A stretch of 64,000 nt of DNA from Cognatiyoonia koreensis (GCF_900109295.1 NZ_FOIZ01000003.1:1-64000), one strand, 5' to 3'. Shown: positions 33,746 through 43,513, counted from the first letter of the stretch. Program-made: numbers and translations. Notes: generated by a model from the letters alone, not told the origin.

Positions 33746-35029
33746 CTATTGCAGGAAGTTCGGTAGAAAAAGCGCGATGCCGGGAAAGGCGATCAGCAGG
33801 AACGCCATGGCCAGCATGGTCAGGCAGTAGGGCAGCGCGCCCAGCATGACCTCGTTCAATGTCCCCGACTTGCGCGCGCCTTGCACGACATAAAGGTTCA
33901 GACCCACGGGCGGAGTGATCAGCGCCATTTCGATCAGCACGATCATCAGGATGCCGAACCAGATCACGTCATAGCCCTGCACCAGAACCATCGGCACGAT
34001 GATCGGGATCGTGACAACCATCAGCGACAGCGTTTCGATGAAGAATCCAAGCACAATGTAAAGCACGACAACCACAAGGATAAAGCCAAGGGGCGACAGG
34101 CCGAGCCCTTCCATAAAGGTCGTCAGTTCGCGCCCCAACCCCGCCGACGCCAGTGTGAAATTCAGAAACGAGGCCCCGATCACGATCAGCATGATCATTG
34201 AGGTAATTTTGACCGTGCCCGTCAGGCTTTGAGTCAGCATGTCCCAGGACACACCACCAAAGGCGAGGGCGATGGCGAAAGCGCCCGCAACGCCGACGGC
34301 TGCAGCTTCGGTTGGCGTGGCCCAGCCGCGATAGATCGACCCGACGATCAGGCCGAACAGGATCAGGATTGGTATCAGATCAATCAAGGCCCGGATCATC
34401 TGGGCGAAAGGAAAGGTCCGGCGAACGCCCCCCAGATCCGGGCGGATCAGGCAGATAAGGGCTGTGACCACCATAAAGGCGACGGCCAGGGCGATGCCGG
34501 GTATTAGACCGGCCAAAAACAGCTGCGGGATCGACGACTGTGTCAGGAACCCGTAGACGATCAGATTGATCGACGGGGGGATCATGATGCCCAGCGTCCC
34601 GCCAGCGGCAATCGCACCCGAAAACAGCTTGGGATCATAGCCCAGCTTTTCCGCTTGTGGCATGGCGACCGTGGCGACCGTCGCCGCTGTCGCCACCGAT
34701 GATCCAGAGGTTGCGGAAAACATGGTGGCTGTGGCGATATTGGCATGAACCAACCCGCCGGGCAGCCAGGACACCCACCGGTCAAGGGCTGCATAGGTGC
34801 GTGTTGCCACGCCGCTGCGCACCAGAATTTCGCCCAGCAAGACAAAGAACGGAATTGCGATCAGCGTCGCCGAATTCGATGACGACCAGACCATATTTCC
34901 AAGGCCGCGCGTCAGTGGAAAGCTGGAAAAGAACGTATCAATCCCAAAGCCCAGCAGAAACAACACGATGCCGACGGGAATGGACAGGGCCAGCAGGCCA
35001 AGAAGCCCGATTGAGACATATCCGATCAT
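33746..35029 (-). CDS. dctM: TRAP transporter large permease (DctM type)
   Basis: Twelve-helix-class inner-membrane permease of a TRAP transporter, 427 residues, using an ion gradient to import a carboxylate-type solute. Conserved parts are SATSGSSVATAATV near 110 and GGTLGIMIPPSINLIVYG near 145. It overlaps dctQ by 4 nt (ATGA). The symbol marks the family, not C4-dicarboxylate specificity. The context suggests 5-oxoproline, D-glutamate or a related amide. Confidence 0.92.
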   Translation of the reverse strand: MIGYVSIGLLGLLALSIPVGIVLFLLGFGIDTFFSSFPLTRGLGNMVWSSSNSATLIAIPFFVLLGEILVRSGVATRTYAALDRWVSWLPGGLVHANIATATMFSATSGSSVATAATVATVAMPQAEKLGYDPKLFSGAIAAGGTLGIMIPPSINLIVYGFLTQSSIPQLFLAGLIPGIALAVAFMVVTALICLIRPDLGGVRRTFPFAQMIRALIDLIPILILFGLIVGSIYRGWATPTEAAAVGVAGAFAIALAFGGVSWDMLTQSLTGTVKITSMIMLIVIGASFLNFTLASAGLGRELTTFMEGLGLSPLGFILVVVVLYIVLGFFIETLSLMVVTIPIIVPMVLVQGYDVIWFGILMIVLIEMALITPPVGLNLYVVQGARKSGTLNEVMLGALPYCLTMLAMAFLLIAFPGIALFLPNFLQ

Positions 35030-35574
35030 TGCAGTGTCTCCTGCTCGGCAAAGGCACCGACGATGGCTTCGGTTTCTTCATGACGTCGCTTCAGCAAAAG
35101 GCTAAGCGCCGCGAGCGTTGTGAGGGTCGACATGAGCGCAAACCAGACCCAGCCTGCGAACCATGGCAACTGCACCCAGGCCAGCGGCGTTTCCAGCGGC
35201 GTGTTGGCCCGCGACCCGTTGGCCAGGGACCGTTCAAGAACGGGCCATGCCTTGATCGCGATGGTGATGATCACACCAGACATGACGATCATCGAGAAGA
35301 CGTCGAACAAGGCGCGCGCAAAGCTTTGGAATCTGGATCGTAGCAGGTCAATCCGCACGTGGCCCAGTTCCAGCAACGTGTAGGACATCCCCCACGAGGT
35401 CGCGAGCGCCATGGCATAGCCTGCGATCTCTTCCGTGCCGCCAAGGGACGTACCAATCTGGCGCATGATGATATCCGTCAGAACAAAGGCTGCGCACAGC
35501 AGCAGGCCGAAACCGACGACCAGCGCTACCCCTTTGTTGATTGCCCGCAGGCTGTCTATCATCTTGCGTTCCAT
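35026..35574 (-). CDS. dctQ: TRAP transporter small permease (DctQ type)
   Basis: Four-helix membrane subunit of 182 residues that pairs with the large permease. Helices lie roughly at 15-38, 52-70, 92-112 and 135-158, with the GTEEIAGYAMALATSWG segment typical of DctQ. The in-frame ATG four codons downstream of the chosen start is an alternative. Confidence 0.88.
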   Translation of the reverse strand: MERKMIDSLRAINKGVALVVGFGLLLCAAFVLTDIIMRQIGTSLGGTEEIAGYAMALATSWGMSYTLLELGHVRIDLLRSRFQSFARALFDVFSMIVMSGVIITIAIKAWPVLERSLANGSRANTPLETPLAWVQLPWFAGWVWFALMSTLTTLAALSLLLKRRHEETEAIVGAFAEQETLQ

Positions 35575-35600
35575 GTGGTACGTCCCCTGATCTTGGTCTC

Positions 35601-36632
35601 TTAATTGATCGTGACACCGACAACTTTGCCGACGCTGTCGTTCCAGCGTGCAGCCCAGTCACCGCCTGCGCGCTCTGCCCATTCAGGAAGCACTTCGCTG
35701 GTCAGGATGTCGCGGGCACGTTCAAAGTCTGCGTCACTGACTTCAACCAGCGTCATCGAACGTGCTTCGCCCGACGGGCATTCGCCGTTGCCGGTCAGAC
35801 AGGCGATATCATTGACCAGCGCGTCCTGCGCACTTGCCCAAGCCGGGTCTTCAAAGCTTCTTTTGATCTCGCTTGTGATCAAATCCTGAGATTCCGCACT
35901 CAGCCCGTTCCACTTGTCCAGATTGATCGCCGTAACAACCGAATCCCAGCCACCAAGCGGTATCGGCAGCAAATGAGTGGACACTTCCCACCAACCAGCA
36001 CTGTAGCCCGAACCGGCACCTGTCACGGCGCAATCCACGACACCGTTCTGCAATGCGCCCGGCACCTCGGCGAAAGAGACGTTGACGCCTTCTGCACCCA
36101 GCGCCTCAAGCAGTTTCGCTGTCATGCGGCCAGAGGCACGGACTTTGAGACCTTCAAGGTCGGCAAGATTCGTGATCTCGTGGTTACAAAAGACGACCTG
36201 CGGTGGATAGGGCGCAATGGCCAAAACATGCGAATTGAAGCGGTCGCGATAGATGTCTGCAACCATCGGGCGGGCCGCGTCGACCATGGCACGGGCTTCG
36301 TCAGCCGACAGCGCGATCAGCGGCACGTCCAGCCCTTCAAGCTCTGGCGCATCGGCAACCGCGTAATCCGCAACGGTCATGGCCACATCGTACACACCCT
36401 GTCCCAGCAGCGGATAAATGTCGCCCAGACCAAGGCTCATCTGGTTGTGCGTGGTCAGCTCGACGGTGATGTCGCCACCGGACGCCTCGGGAAGGGTCGT
36501 GCTCCAGAACGGCGCTTCGTAGTCGTTGTGCAGCGGCAGGCTGGACCAGCTGCCGACGACGGATAGGTTTTCAGCGAACGCCGGCGCGGCAAGCGCTGTG
36601 CTGGCGGCTAGGATGGCAAGTGTATGTTTCAT
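35601..36632 (-). CDS. dctP: TRAP transporter substrate-binding protein (DctP type)
   Basis: Periplasmic solute receptor of 343 residues with a signal peptide ending PAFAEN. The DctP core includes HNQMSLGLGDIYPLLGQG, FCNHEITNLADLEGLKVRA with the conserved arginine that usually binds a carboxylate, and VDCAVTGAGSGYSAG. It is the first transporter gene, 26 nt after the DUF1445 gene. Confidence 0.9.
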   Translation of the reverse strand: MKHTLAILAASTALAAPAFAENLSVVGSWSSLPLHNDYEAPFWSTTLPEASGGDITVELTTHNQMSLGLGDIYPLLGQGVYDVAMTVADYAVADAPELEGLDVPLIALSADEARAMVDAARPMVADIYRDRFNSHVLAIAPYPPQVVFCNHEITNLADLEGLKVRASGRMTAKLLEALGAEGVNVSFAEVPGALQNGVVDCAVTGAGSGYSAGWWEVSTHLLPIPLGGWDSVVTAINLDKWNGLSAESQDLITSEIKRSFEDPAWASAQDALVNDIACLTGNGECPSGEARSMTLVEVSDADFERARDILTSEVLPEWAERAGGDWAARWNDSVGKVVGVTIN

Positions 36633-36657
36633 GATAGTGATCTCCTTGTTGGTCGTT

Positions 36658-37482
36658 TTAGGTCTTTGTCAGAATTGTTGTTTCAGCGTCTTCCGCCACA
36701 TCGCTGATCAGCATGTGACCGGGTGAATGGGTGATGCAGATCGGCAAGCCTGCATCCAGCAGGACGTTCTGGGGCGTGACACCACAGGCCCAATAGACAG
36801 GCACTTCACCGGATTTCATCTCGACCGGATCGCCCCAGTCCGGACGCGCCAGATCGGTGATCCCGATGTCTGCAGGATCGCCTGCCGCAATAGGGGCACC
36901 GTGGGCCTGCGGAAAACGGCGGCTGATCTCGCGGGCCTGTTCGACTTGCGCTTCGGGGATCGGTCGCATGGTCACGACCATCTGACCCCCAAACCGCCCC
37001 GCAGGGACCAGATCGATGTTGGTCCGGAACATCGGCACATTCAGTCCCGATTCCACATGCCGGACGGGAATACCGTTGCGCAAAAGCGCATTCTCGAATG
37101 TGAAGGAACAGCCAAGCGCGACTGTCACAAGATCGTCGGTCCAGACATCGGTGATATCCGTAACCTCTTCGCGCAGGGTGCCATTGCGAAACACCCGGTA
37201 CTTGGGAACATCTGTCCGGATGTCGATATCACGGCCCAGCGTCGGCAGGGTAGGATCGCCGCTGTCTCCAACACCGACAATCGGACAGGGCTTGGGATTG
37301 CGCTGGCAAAAGCGCAGGAAATCTAGCGCGTATTTTTCGGGGAGGATCGCAAGATTGCACTGCAGCTTTCCGGCGGCAAGGCCTGCCGTATGACCCGTGT
37401 AGGATGCGGTCCGAATGGCCGCCCTGACTGCCTCTGCAGACGTGCCGACCAGATCGGAGTGCTGGATTTCTGTTGGCGTCAT
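36658..37482 (-). CDS. DUF1445 putative hydro-lyase / D-glutamate cyclase-like protein
   Basis: Member of the DUF1445 (YcsI) family, 274 residues, with VRAAIRTASYTGHTAGLA near the start and the conserved ALGCSFTFENAL and MVVTMRPIP segments. The mammalian relative DGLUCY is a D-glutamate cyclase giving 5-oxo-D-proline. In bacteria the family sits beside pxpABC. Here it is the first gene after lysR and heads the TRAP-pxp operon, which supports a role in D-glutamate/5-oxoproline metabolism. ATG 37482 follows a run of G; a longer start at 37515 is less likely. Confidence 0.8.
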   Translation of the reverse strand: MTPTEIQHSDLVGTSAEAVRAAIRTASYTGHTAGLAAGKLQCNLAILPEKYALDFLRFCQRNPKPCPIVGVGDSGDPTLPTLGRDIDIRTDVPKYRVFRNGTLREEVTDITDVWTDDLVTVALGCSFTFENALLRNGIPVRHVESGLNVPMFRTNIDLVPAGRFGGQMVVTMRPIPEAQVEQAREISRRFPQAHGAPIAAGDPADIGITDLARPDWGDPVEMKSGEVPVYWACGVTPQNVLLDAGLPICITHSPGHMLISDVAEDAETTILTKT

Positions 37483-37530
37483 CTGGCCCCCCCAAACTAT
37501 GGGAAAGCTTTGCACGAGCCACCGACTTCA

Positions 37531-37550
37531 ATCAAATTATCAATTTAGAT
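37531..37550. promoter_or_regulatory. AT-rich dyad before the TRAP-pxp operon
   Basis: ATCAAATT-ATC-AATTTAGAT: an imperfect dyad in an AT-rich 90-nt gap between lysR and the DUF1445 gene, a plausible LysR-type binding region. A second small palindrome, ATTAT-TC-ATAAT, lies at 38455-38466 directly before the lysR start. Confidence 0.35.
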
Positions 37551-37573
37551 CAACTGTGATAGATTTCTTGAAT

Positions 37574-38452
37574 TCACATTGGATGTGTCTTTGTCCAAGC
37601 CTCGGCCACCTCGCGAGCGATATCCGCACTGTTTTCAACAAGAAAACTGCGCGGTTCGGACAGGTAAGACGCCGTGAATGACAGGGGCTGCGGCCGGAAA
37701 CCTGGATCAAATTCCACGATTTGACCGGCCTCCAGGAAATCATTGGCCAAGGCGCGAGGGTAAGGGCCGACGGCGATTCCCGCGGCGATCATCTTCAGAC
37801 TCGCCGACAAGGACGCCGAGGAATAGACACGCAGCTTCGGCCCGATCCTGCGCGACAGTTCTGACATCAGCTCTCGGTAGGGGCGGGTCTTACTCGAATA
37901 GGAAATAACGGGTATCTTGCTCAGATCCGTCTGCGCGTTTTCAGTGGACCGATACCAGTGCAGATCAAATGACGGCAGAACGACGTTCTCGACCGTAAAC
38001 TCGGACACAGGCCCCATCAAAAGCGCCAGATCAAGTTTGCGTTCCAGCAACTCTGCGCGCAGGTTCAGCGAGATATCGACAGTCAGATCTACATTCACGC
38101 GGGGATATTGCGCGCTGAACGCCATAAGAAAATCCGGCAACCATGCTTGCGCGATCGTCTCAGAGGCCCCAACGCGAAAGAGCCCTTCTGCTTCTGACGG
38201 GTTTGCGACGCGCTGCTTGATCTCTTCTTCCACAAACAGCATCTGCTCTGCATATGACAGCAAGAGCGTGCCGTGTTTGGTCAGGACCAGTTCGCCCGGC
38301 CCACGCGCAAACAGCGACACGCGCAACTCCTGTTCCAGATTGGCGATCCGGGTCGACACGGCCGGCTGCGAAAGATTAAGCCGGTCAGCTGCCTTGCGAA
38401 ATCCACCAAGCCGCGCGACCCAGAGGAAGGTTTTGATCTGATCGAATGTCAT
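37574..38452 (-). CDS. LysR-family transcriptional regulator
   Basis: Regulator of 292 residues. The N-terminal winged HTH is FRKAADRLNLSQPAVSTRIANLE (about residues 18-40), followed by a long helix and a periplasmic-binding-protein-like effector domain. It precedes the DUF1445-TRAP-pxpABC operon on the same strand, with 91 nt between, and is the likely regulator of that operon, with a ligand such as 5-oxoproline or glutamate by inference. Confidence 0.9.
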   Translation of the reverse strand: MTFDQIKTFLWVARLGGFRKAADRLNLSQPAVSTRIANLEQELRVSLFARGPGELVLTKHGTLLLSYAEQMLFVEEEIKQRVANPSEAEGLFRVGASETIAQAWLPDFLMAFSAQYPRVNVDLTVDISLNLRAELLERKLDLALLMGPVSEFTVENVVLPSFDLHWYRSTENAQTDLSKIPVISYSSKTRPYRELMSELSRRIGPKLRVYSSASLSASLKMIAAGIAVGPYPRALANDFLEAGQIVEFDPGFRPQPLSFTASYLSEPRSFLVENSADIAREVAEAWTKTHPM

Positions 38453-38466
38453 TCATTATTCATAAT

Positions 38467-38787
38467 CTGGATCAGGCGGGCCGAAAACCTATCAATATAC
38501 TTGTCGTGCGAGAGGGATCGGAACATGGGTGCGCAAAACCGATGAATTGGGTGCCCCGCGCGTCCTGGTCATGGCCAGATTTTTATGGCCCCGCCAAGCG
38601 GAGCAACGCCGGATTTGCCGCTGGGGATGGGGCGAAGGACGTGGTCTTCTGGGCTTGGGTCGTTGGGGCGGCCAGCGCCCCCCTTGTCGGGTGAAACGCC
38701 TCGCAATTGAATTCACGATACCGCCAAATTCTGACCAAGATTTTTCTGTATTCTTTGCACCGTGATAACGCAGCAGAGAGATACAAA
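38467..38787. other. Intergenic stretch upstream of lysR
   Basis: About 320 bases. A GC-rich part (38560-38690) with short G-runs and a GGGGCG...CGCCCC pairing is followed by an AT-rich part that probably carries the promoter of the small membrane protein gene. No gene or RNA family recognised. Confidence 0.4.
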
Positions 38788-39096
38788 ATGATCAAAGCAT
38801 TCCTGACCGGCCTTTCCGGATTCGTCCTTATTGTCGGTGTGCTGACACTCGGGGCAGGGACCGAAGACCTGATCGAGGAGTTCGACACCGTTCTTGCGAT
38901 CAAGCTCGGGATTGGGTCGCTTTTGACCGGTGCTGCGGCGCTGTATCTGACGCTCGCCTACAGGCCGTCCGCAAGGCGGGCGAAACTGACAGAGCTTGAA
39001 GGCTTCAAGGATGCCGTTATCGAACACCGTCTGTCAAAAGTCGTCATCCCACCCTATGACCCCGACGCAGAGCACCATCCTACGCCGCGAAGCTGA
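38788..39096 (+). CDS. Small membrane protein, unknown
   Basis: A 102-residue protein with two hydrophobic helices (about residues 5-27 and 40-60) and a charged C-terminal tail ending in DPDAEHHPTPRS. ATG 38788 follows GCAGAGAG. I recognise no family. The gene is single, with lysR upstream in the opposite direction and a threonine ammonia-lyase downstream across a repeat-bearing gap. Confidence 0.65.
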   Translation: MIKAFLTGLSGFVLIVGVLTLGAGTEDLIEEFDTVLAIKLGIGSLLTGAAALYLTLAYRPSARRAKLTELEGFKDAVIEHRLSKVVIPPYDPDAEHHPTPRS

Positions 39097-39170
39097 TCTG
39101 CGGCCGCCCTGTCAATCTGCGTTCCCCTTTCATGCCCCGCAAGCGTAACCCGCCCACGGCGCGAAAACCT

Positions 39171-39198
39171 GTGCACGCGCGGTGCACGCGCTGTGCAC
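39171..39198. repeat. Three 11-bp tandem repeats containing GTGCAC
   Basis: GTGCAC palindromes begin at 39171, 39182 and 39193, exactly 11 bp apart, each followed by GC. A fourth GTGCAC lies at 39271. They are located 125-150 bp before the threonine ammonia-lyase start, on one face of the helix. Confidence 0.6.
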
Positions 39199-39322
39199 GC
39201 CGATCACAACCCTAAAAACCCAGCAGTAACTGGCGTTAACTGAAGATTCGCGCCACAGGCCAGATCGGCTGTGCACAGCCTTACGCTTGACAACGCACCG
39301 GCACACCGCAACTCATGGCCTC

Positions 39323-40534
39323 ATGATACTGACCCTCGCCACCATCCAGCAAACGCATGACAAGATACGCCATGCAACGATGCTGACGCCGACGGTCTAC
39401 GCAGCGCGGCTGTCAAAGCAGCTTGGGATCGACCTTTACCTAAAGCTTGAAAATCTCCAGCATACCAATGCCTTCAAGGCGCGTGGGGCACTTGCAAAAC
39501 TGCTGACCCTGACCGAAGCGGAACGCGCGGCCGGTGTCATCGCCTGCAGCGCGGGCAATCACGCACAAGGTGTCGCCTATCACGCCGAACGCCTTGGAAT
39601 CAAAGCCACAATCGTCATGCCCGAAGGCACGCCGTTCAACAAGATCAAGCGGACAGAAGACTTTGGTGCCCATGTCGTCCTGCATGGCAAAGGCTTTGAT
39701 GACGGCGTGCAGTTTACCCACGACATGGCCGCCGATCAGGGGCTGACGATCATCCATCCGTTCGACGATCCCGTCGTCGCGGCAGGGCAGGGGACCGTTG
39801 CGATCGAGATGCTGGAACAGCAGCCCGACCTTGATGTGATTGTCGTGCCCATCGGTGGTGGTGGTCTGATAGCAGGCATGTCCGTGGCCGCGAAAGCCAT
39901 CAAGCCATGCGTCGTCGTGATCGGCGCGCAGGCCGAGACCTTTGATGCGGTCAAAGCGGCCGTCGAAGGCCACGCGCCGCACTTCGGCGGGCCGACTTTG
40001 GCCGAGGGCATCGCGGTCAAGGCCCCGTCAAAAGCCAACATAGAGATCGTAAAAGCGCATGTAGATCAGATACATACCGCATCCGAGGCAGAGATCGAGG
40101 ATGCTGTGTTCGATCTGCTTTCAAGCGAGAAACTGGTCGTGGAAGGTGCCCCCGGCGCGGGGCTGGCGGTCATCAAGAACAATCTTGCCGCGCTAAAAGG
40201 GAAGAAGGTCGGGCTTGTGATTTGTGGTGGCAACATCGACTCGCGCTTGCTGTCAACGCTGATCCTTCGTGGCCTTGTCCGAGACGGGCGCATCACCCGT
40301 TTGACGTTTGAAATTGACGATACGCCAGGGCAGCTATCGACCATCAGCCGGATCATCGGCGACGCCGGTGCCAATGTCGTCGAGGTAATCCACCAGCGGA
40401 TGATGCAGACCGTTGCCTTGAAGCAGGCGGAACTGGAAGTCGTGATCGAAGCGCGCGATGTCGCGCATACAAAGGACATCGTCGGCAAGTTGCGGGCCGA
40501 AGGTTTCCGTGTACGCACGGATAACGGACTCTAG
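39323..40534 (+). CDS. ilvA: Threonine ammonia-lyase, PLP-dependent
   Basis: Deaminates threonine (possibly also serine) to 2-oxobutyrate and ammonia. In 403 residues it has the PLP lysine motif NAFKARGA near residue 50, the phosphate-binding GGGGLIAG near 180, and a C-terminal ACT-like domain from about residue 325 ([17 protein letters not shown]). The single ACT domain and length fit the shorter TdcB-like class more than the long biosynthetic IlvA with two ACT-like domains, so the symbol is tentative. ATG 39323 is preferred over a TTG at 39287. Confidence 0.85.
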   Translation: MILTLATIQQTHDKIRHATMLTPTVYAARLSKQLGIDLYLKLENLQHTNAFKARGALAKLLTLTEAERAAGVIACSAGNHAQGVAYHAERLGIKATIVMPEGTPFNKIKRTEDFGAHVVLHGKGFDDGVQFTHDMAADQGLTIIHPFDDPVVAAGQGTVAIEMLEQQPDLDVIVVPIGGGGLIAGMSVAAKAIKPCVVVIGAQAETFDAVKAAVEGHAPHFGGPTLAEGIAVKAPSKANIEIVKAHVDQIHTASEAEIEDAVFDLLSSEKLVVEGAPGAGLAVIKNNLAALKGKKVGLVICGGNIDSRLLSTLILRGLVRDGRITRLTFEIDDTPGQLSTISRIIGDAGANVVEVIHQRMMQTVALKQAELEVVIEARDVAHTKDIVGKLRAEGFRVRTDNGL

Positions 40535-40546
40535 ACCGATCGTTTC

Positions 40547-40575
40547 TTGACGCACCATTTCCCCCCGTCTATACG
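40547..40575 (+). promoter_or_regulatory. Sigma-70-type promoter of the rplO piece
   Basis: TTGACG (40547-40552), 17 bp of C-rich spacer, TATACG (40570-40575). It is the third member of the promoter set, beginning 13 nt after the ilvA stop. Confidence 0.72.
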
Positions 40576-40668
40576 CCGCTGGTCGGTGCCTGCATCGATT
40601 CATATTTGAAACGCCGTGTGCTGCGTTCCCGTCGCTGGGTGCAGTTCTCCGGCAAAGGAGATAGCGAC

Positions 40669-41151
40669 ATGAAACTGAATGAACTTCACGACAATCCCGG
40701 TGCGACCAAGCCAAGAAAACGCGTTGGCCGTGGTCCCGGTTCCGGCACCGGTAAAATGGGTGGCCGTGGTATCAAAGGTCAGAAATCACGCTCCGGTGTG
40801 GCCATCAACGGCTACGAGGGCGGCCAGATGCCAATCTACCAGCGTCTGCCAAAGCGCGGCTTCAACAAGCCGAACCGCAAGACATTCGCAGTCATCAACC
40901 TTGGCCTGATCCAGAAATTCATCGATGCCAAGAAACTGGACGCCAAGAAAGACATCACCGAAGAGGCACTTGTCGCATCCGGTGCGCTGCGTCGCGTCAA
41001 GGACGGTGTCCGCGTTCTGGCCAAAGGTGAGCTGACATCCAAGGTGAACCTGACAGTGACCGGCGCATCTGCCGGTGCGATCGCCGCAGTCGAAAAGGCT
41101 GGCGGGTCATTGACTGTCACTGCCCCAAAGGCAGACGCCGCGGCTGAGTAA
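40669..41151 (+). CDS. rplO: 50S ribosomal protein L15
   Basis: Late-assembly 23S rRNA protein, 160 residues. The glycine-rich N-terminus [17 protein letters not shown] and the [18 protein letters not shown] segment are diagnostic. The ribosome binding site is AAAGGAGA. Its transcript seems to end soon after: a hairpin (41161-41178) and an intrinsic terminator follow before secY. Confidence 0.97.
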   Translation: MKLNELHDNPGATKPRKRVGRGPGSGTGKMGGRGIKGQKSRSGVAINGYEGGQMPIYQRLPKRGFNKPNRKTFAVINLGLIQKFIDAKKLDAKKDITEEALVASGALRRVKDGVRVLAKGELTSKVNLTVTGASAGAIAAVEKAGGSLTVTAPKADAAAE

Positions 41152-41160
41152 GACCTTGTG

Positions 41161-41239
41161 AGCGGCCAAGTGGTCGCTTACATAACTCCAAGTTTTCCCA
41201 AACGCCGCGATCGGGGAACCGAGACGCGGCGTTTTTTAT
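41161..41239 (+). terminator. Hairpin and intrinsic terminator between rplO and secY
   Basis: A first hairpin, AGCGGCCA with TGGTCGCT (41161-41178), lies 10 nt after the rplO stop. Then AACGCCGCG (41201-41209) pairs with CGCGGCGTT (41225-41233), followed by TTTTTT. The second is a textbook terminator inside what is usually one operon and may reduce secY expression relative to rplO. Confidence 0.82.
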
Positions 41240-41257
41240 CAGAAGAGATAGGCACGC

Positions 41258-42616
41258 ATGGCATCCGCAGCAGAGCAAATGGCCGCAAACATGAGTTGGG
41301 GCGCGTTTGGCAAAGCCACTGAGCTTCGCCAGCGCATCTGGTTCACGATCGGCCTTCTGATCGTTTATCGTCTTGGCACGTATATCCCCGTGCCGGGGAT
41401 CGACACAGAACAATTGCGTCTGTTCATGGAAGATGCCGCTGCGGGTATTGGTGGCATCCTGTCAATGTTCACTGGTGGTGCCTTGTCCCGTATGGGCATT
41501 TTTGCCCTTGGGATCATGCCTTATATCTCGGCTTCGATCATCGTGCAGCTTCTTGGTGCCATGTGGGAGCCGCTGAAACAGCTCAAGAAAGAGGGCGAAC
41601 AGGGCCGGCGCAAGCTGAACCAATACACCCGCTATGGCACAGTCGCCCTGGCCACGGCGCAGGCCTACGGTCTGGCCGCGAGCCTTGCGGCGGGCGGTCT
41701 GGCGACCAACCCTGATGCCTTTTTCTTTGCGTCCTGCATCATCACCATCGTCGGTGGCACCATGTTCCTGATGTGGCTGGGCGAGCAGATCACCGCACGT
41801 GGCATCGGCAACGGTATCTCATTGATCATCTTTGTCGGCATCATCGCTGAAATCCCCGCCGCCCTTGCCGGGTTCCTGTCACAGGGCCGGTCCGGCGCGA
41901 TCAGCCCGGCGCTGATTGTCGGTGTGATCGTCATGGTCATTGCTGTCTTGACCTTCGTCGTCTTCATGGAACGCTCTTTGCGGAAGGTTCACATCCAGTA
42001 CCCACGCCAGCAGCGCGGCATGAAGGTCTATGACGGATCATCGAGCCACCTGCCGATCAAGGTAAACCCAGCCGGTGTTATTCCTGCGATCTTTGCGTCG
42101 GCCCTGTTGTTGCTGCCGACGACGATCAGCACGTTCAGTGGCGGATCGACCAGCCCGTTCATGTCGGCCTTGCTAGCGTACTTTGGCCCCGGTCAGCCGC
42201 TTTACCTGATCTTCTTTGCGGCCATGATTATCTTTTTCACGTATTTCTACACCAAGGAAGTGGCGTTCAAGACGGACGAGGTTGCTGAAAACCTCAAGAA
42301 CCAGAACGGTTTTGTCCCCGGCATCCGCCCTGGCAAGAAGACGGCTGAATACCTTGATTATGTGGTGACACGCATTCTGGTCCTGGGGTCTGGCTATCTT
42401 GCGCTTGTCGCCCTGTTGCCGGAAATCGTTCGTGCGCAGGCCGGTATTCCCTTTTATTTCGGCGGAACATCCGTTCTGATTATTGTGTCGGTTGGTATGG
42501 ATACGATCCAGCAAATCCAGTCGCACCTTCTGGCCCATCAATATGAAGGCCTGATTGAAAAGTCGCAGCTGCGTGGCAAGCGTGGCGGCAAGAAGAAAGG
42601 GCCCGCGCGTCGATGA
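41258..42616 (+). CDS. secY: Protein translocase subunit SecY
   Basis: Central channel subunit of the Sec translocase, 452 residues with about ten membrane helices. Motifs include [12 protein letters not shown] near residue 45, [20 protein letters not shown] near 75-95, and the basic cytoplasmic loop with [11 protein letters not shown] near 250. The 4-nt overlap with adk (ATGA) couples the two genes. Confidence 0.97.
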   Translation: MASAAEQMAANMSWGAFGKATELRQRIWFTIGLLIVYRLGTYIPVPGIDTEQLRLFMEDAAAGIGGILSMFTGGALSRMGIFALGIMPYISASIIVQLLGAMWEPLKQLKKEGEQGRRKLNQYTRYGTVALATAQAYGLAASLAAGGLATNPDAFFFASCIITIVGGTMFLMWLGEQITARGIGNGISLIIFVGIIAEIPAALAGFLSQGRSGAISPALIVGVIVMVIAVLTFVVFMERSLRKVHIQYPRQQRGMKVYDGSSSHLPIKVNPAGVIPAIFASALLLLPTTISTFSGGSTSPFMSALLAYFGPGQPLYLIFFAAMIIFFTYFYTKEVAFKTDEVAENLKNQNGFVPGIRPGKKTAEYLDYVVTRILVLGSGYLALVALLPEIVRAQAGIPFYFGGTSVLIIVSVGMDTIQQIQSHLLAHQYEGLIEKSQLRGKRGGKKKGPARR

Positions 42617-43257
42617 ACATTATTCTGCTGGGACCGCCGGGGGCGGGTAAAGGAACGCAAGCACGCAAGCTGGTCGACGAACGCGACATGGTACAGCTGT
42701 CCACGGGTGATATGCTGCGGGCTGCCCGCACGTCCGGGACCGAGATGGGCAAGAAAGTTGCCGCCGTCATGGACGCTGGCAAGCTGGTCACCGACGAGAT
42801 CGTCATCGGCCTGATCCGCGAACAGCTTGAAGATACCTCTCATGCAGGTGGTTTCATCTTCGACGGTTTCCCGCGCACGCTTGCACAGGCCGATGCGCTG
42901 GGAGCCCTGCTGGATGATATGGGTCACAACCTTGATCGCGTGATCGAGATGCAGGTCGATGATGATGCGCTGGTCGCACGGATCACTGCCCGTTCCACCT
43001 GTGGTAGCTGCGGTGAGGTTTACAACGACCACACCAAGCCGATCCCGGCGGACGGCAAATGCACCAACTGCGGTGCATCCGATTTCCAGCGCCGTGCCGA
43101 TGACAACGAGGAAAGCCTCAAGACCCGTCTTTTGGCCTATTACAAACAGACATCGCCACTGATCGGGTACTACTATGCCAAGGGTGATCTGAAGTCTGTG
43201 GACGGCCTGGCCAGCATGGATGACGTTGCGAGCAGCATTGCGAAAGCATTGGCTTAG
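42613..43257 (+). CDS. adk: Adenylate kinase
   Basis: Converts AMP and ATP to two ADP. The 214 residues show the P-loop [10 protein letters not shown] at 7-16, the AMP-binding STGDMLR near 33 and DGFPRT near 85. The LID carries a zinc-type four-cysteine set ([10 protein letters not shown] and CTNCG), the long zinc-binding class. Standard position between secY and rpsM. Confidence 0.97.
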   Translation: MNIILLGPPGAGKGTQARKLVDERDMVQLSTGDMLRAARTSGTEMGKKVAAVMDAGKLVTDEIVIGLIREQLEDTSHAGGFIFDGFPRTLAQADALGALLDDMGHNLDRVIEMQVDDDALVARITARSTCGSCGEVYNDHTKPIPADGKCTNCGASDFQRRADDNEESLKTRLLAYYKQTSPLIGYYYAKGDLKSVDGLASMDDVASSIAKALA

Positions 43258-43460
43258 GACGTGATCCGCGTCTTGGGTTTTGGGGGCGGTTTTCTGATCG
43301 CGTCGATCATTTAGGCCTTCGGTTTTTTCGTCTGTTCTGTTCACGAAGCGGGCTTTGCGCAGGAGGTCTGCCACCCCAATTCCGACCCCAGCGAATTGTA
43401 CATCGAGGATGCCGCGGATCGGGAACTTGTGTGCAGTTATCTGAGGCGTTGAACAGAGGG

Positions 43461-43489
43461 TTGACCCCCCAACGAAACACTCCTAAAAG
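43461..43489 (+). promoter_or_regulatory. Candidate promoter of the rpsM operon piece
   Basis: TTGACC (43461-43466), 17 bp, TAAAAG (43484-43489), within a 378-nt gap after adk. A leader of about 140 nt follows. The earlier part of the gap (43258-43460) holds nothing I recognise. Confidence 0.55.
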
Positions 43490-43513
43490 CCACCATCCCG
43501 CAAGGGAATCGCA

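Noticed and set aside
37229..37531. Overlapping frame within the DUF1445 gene
   Set aside because: No family resemblance; the DUF1445 reading explains the conservation and neighbours.
38467..38787. Structured RNA in the GC-rich gap before lysR
   Set aside because: G-runs and a short pairing exist, but no stable, extended fold or recognisable family could be drawn by eye.
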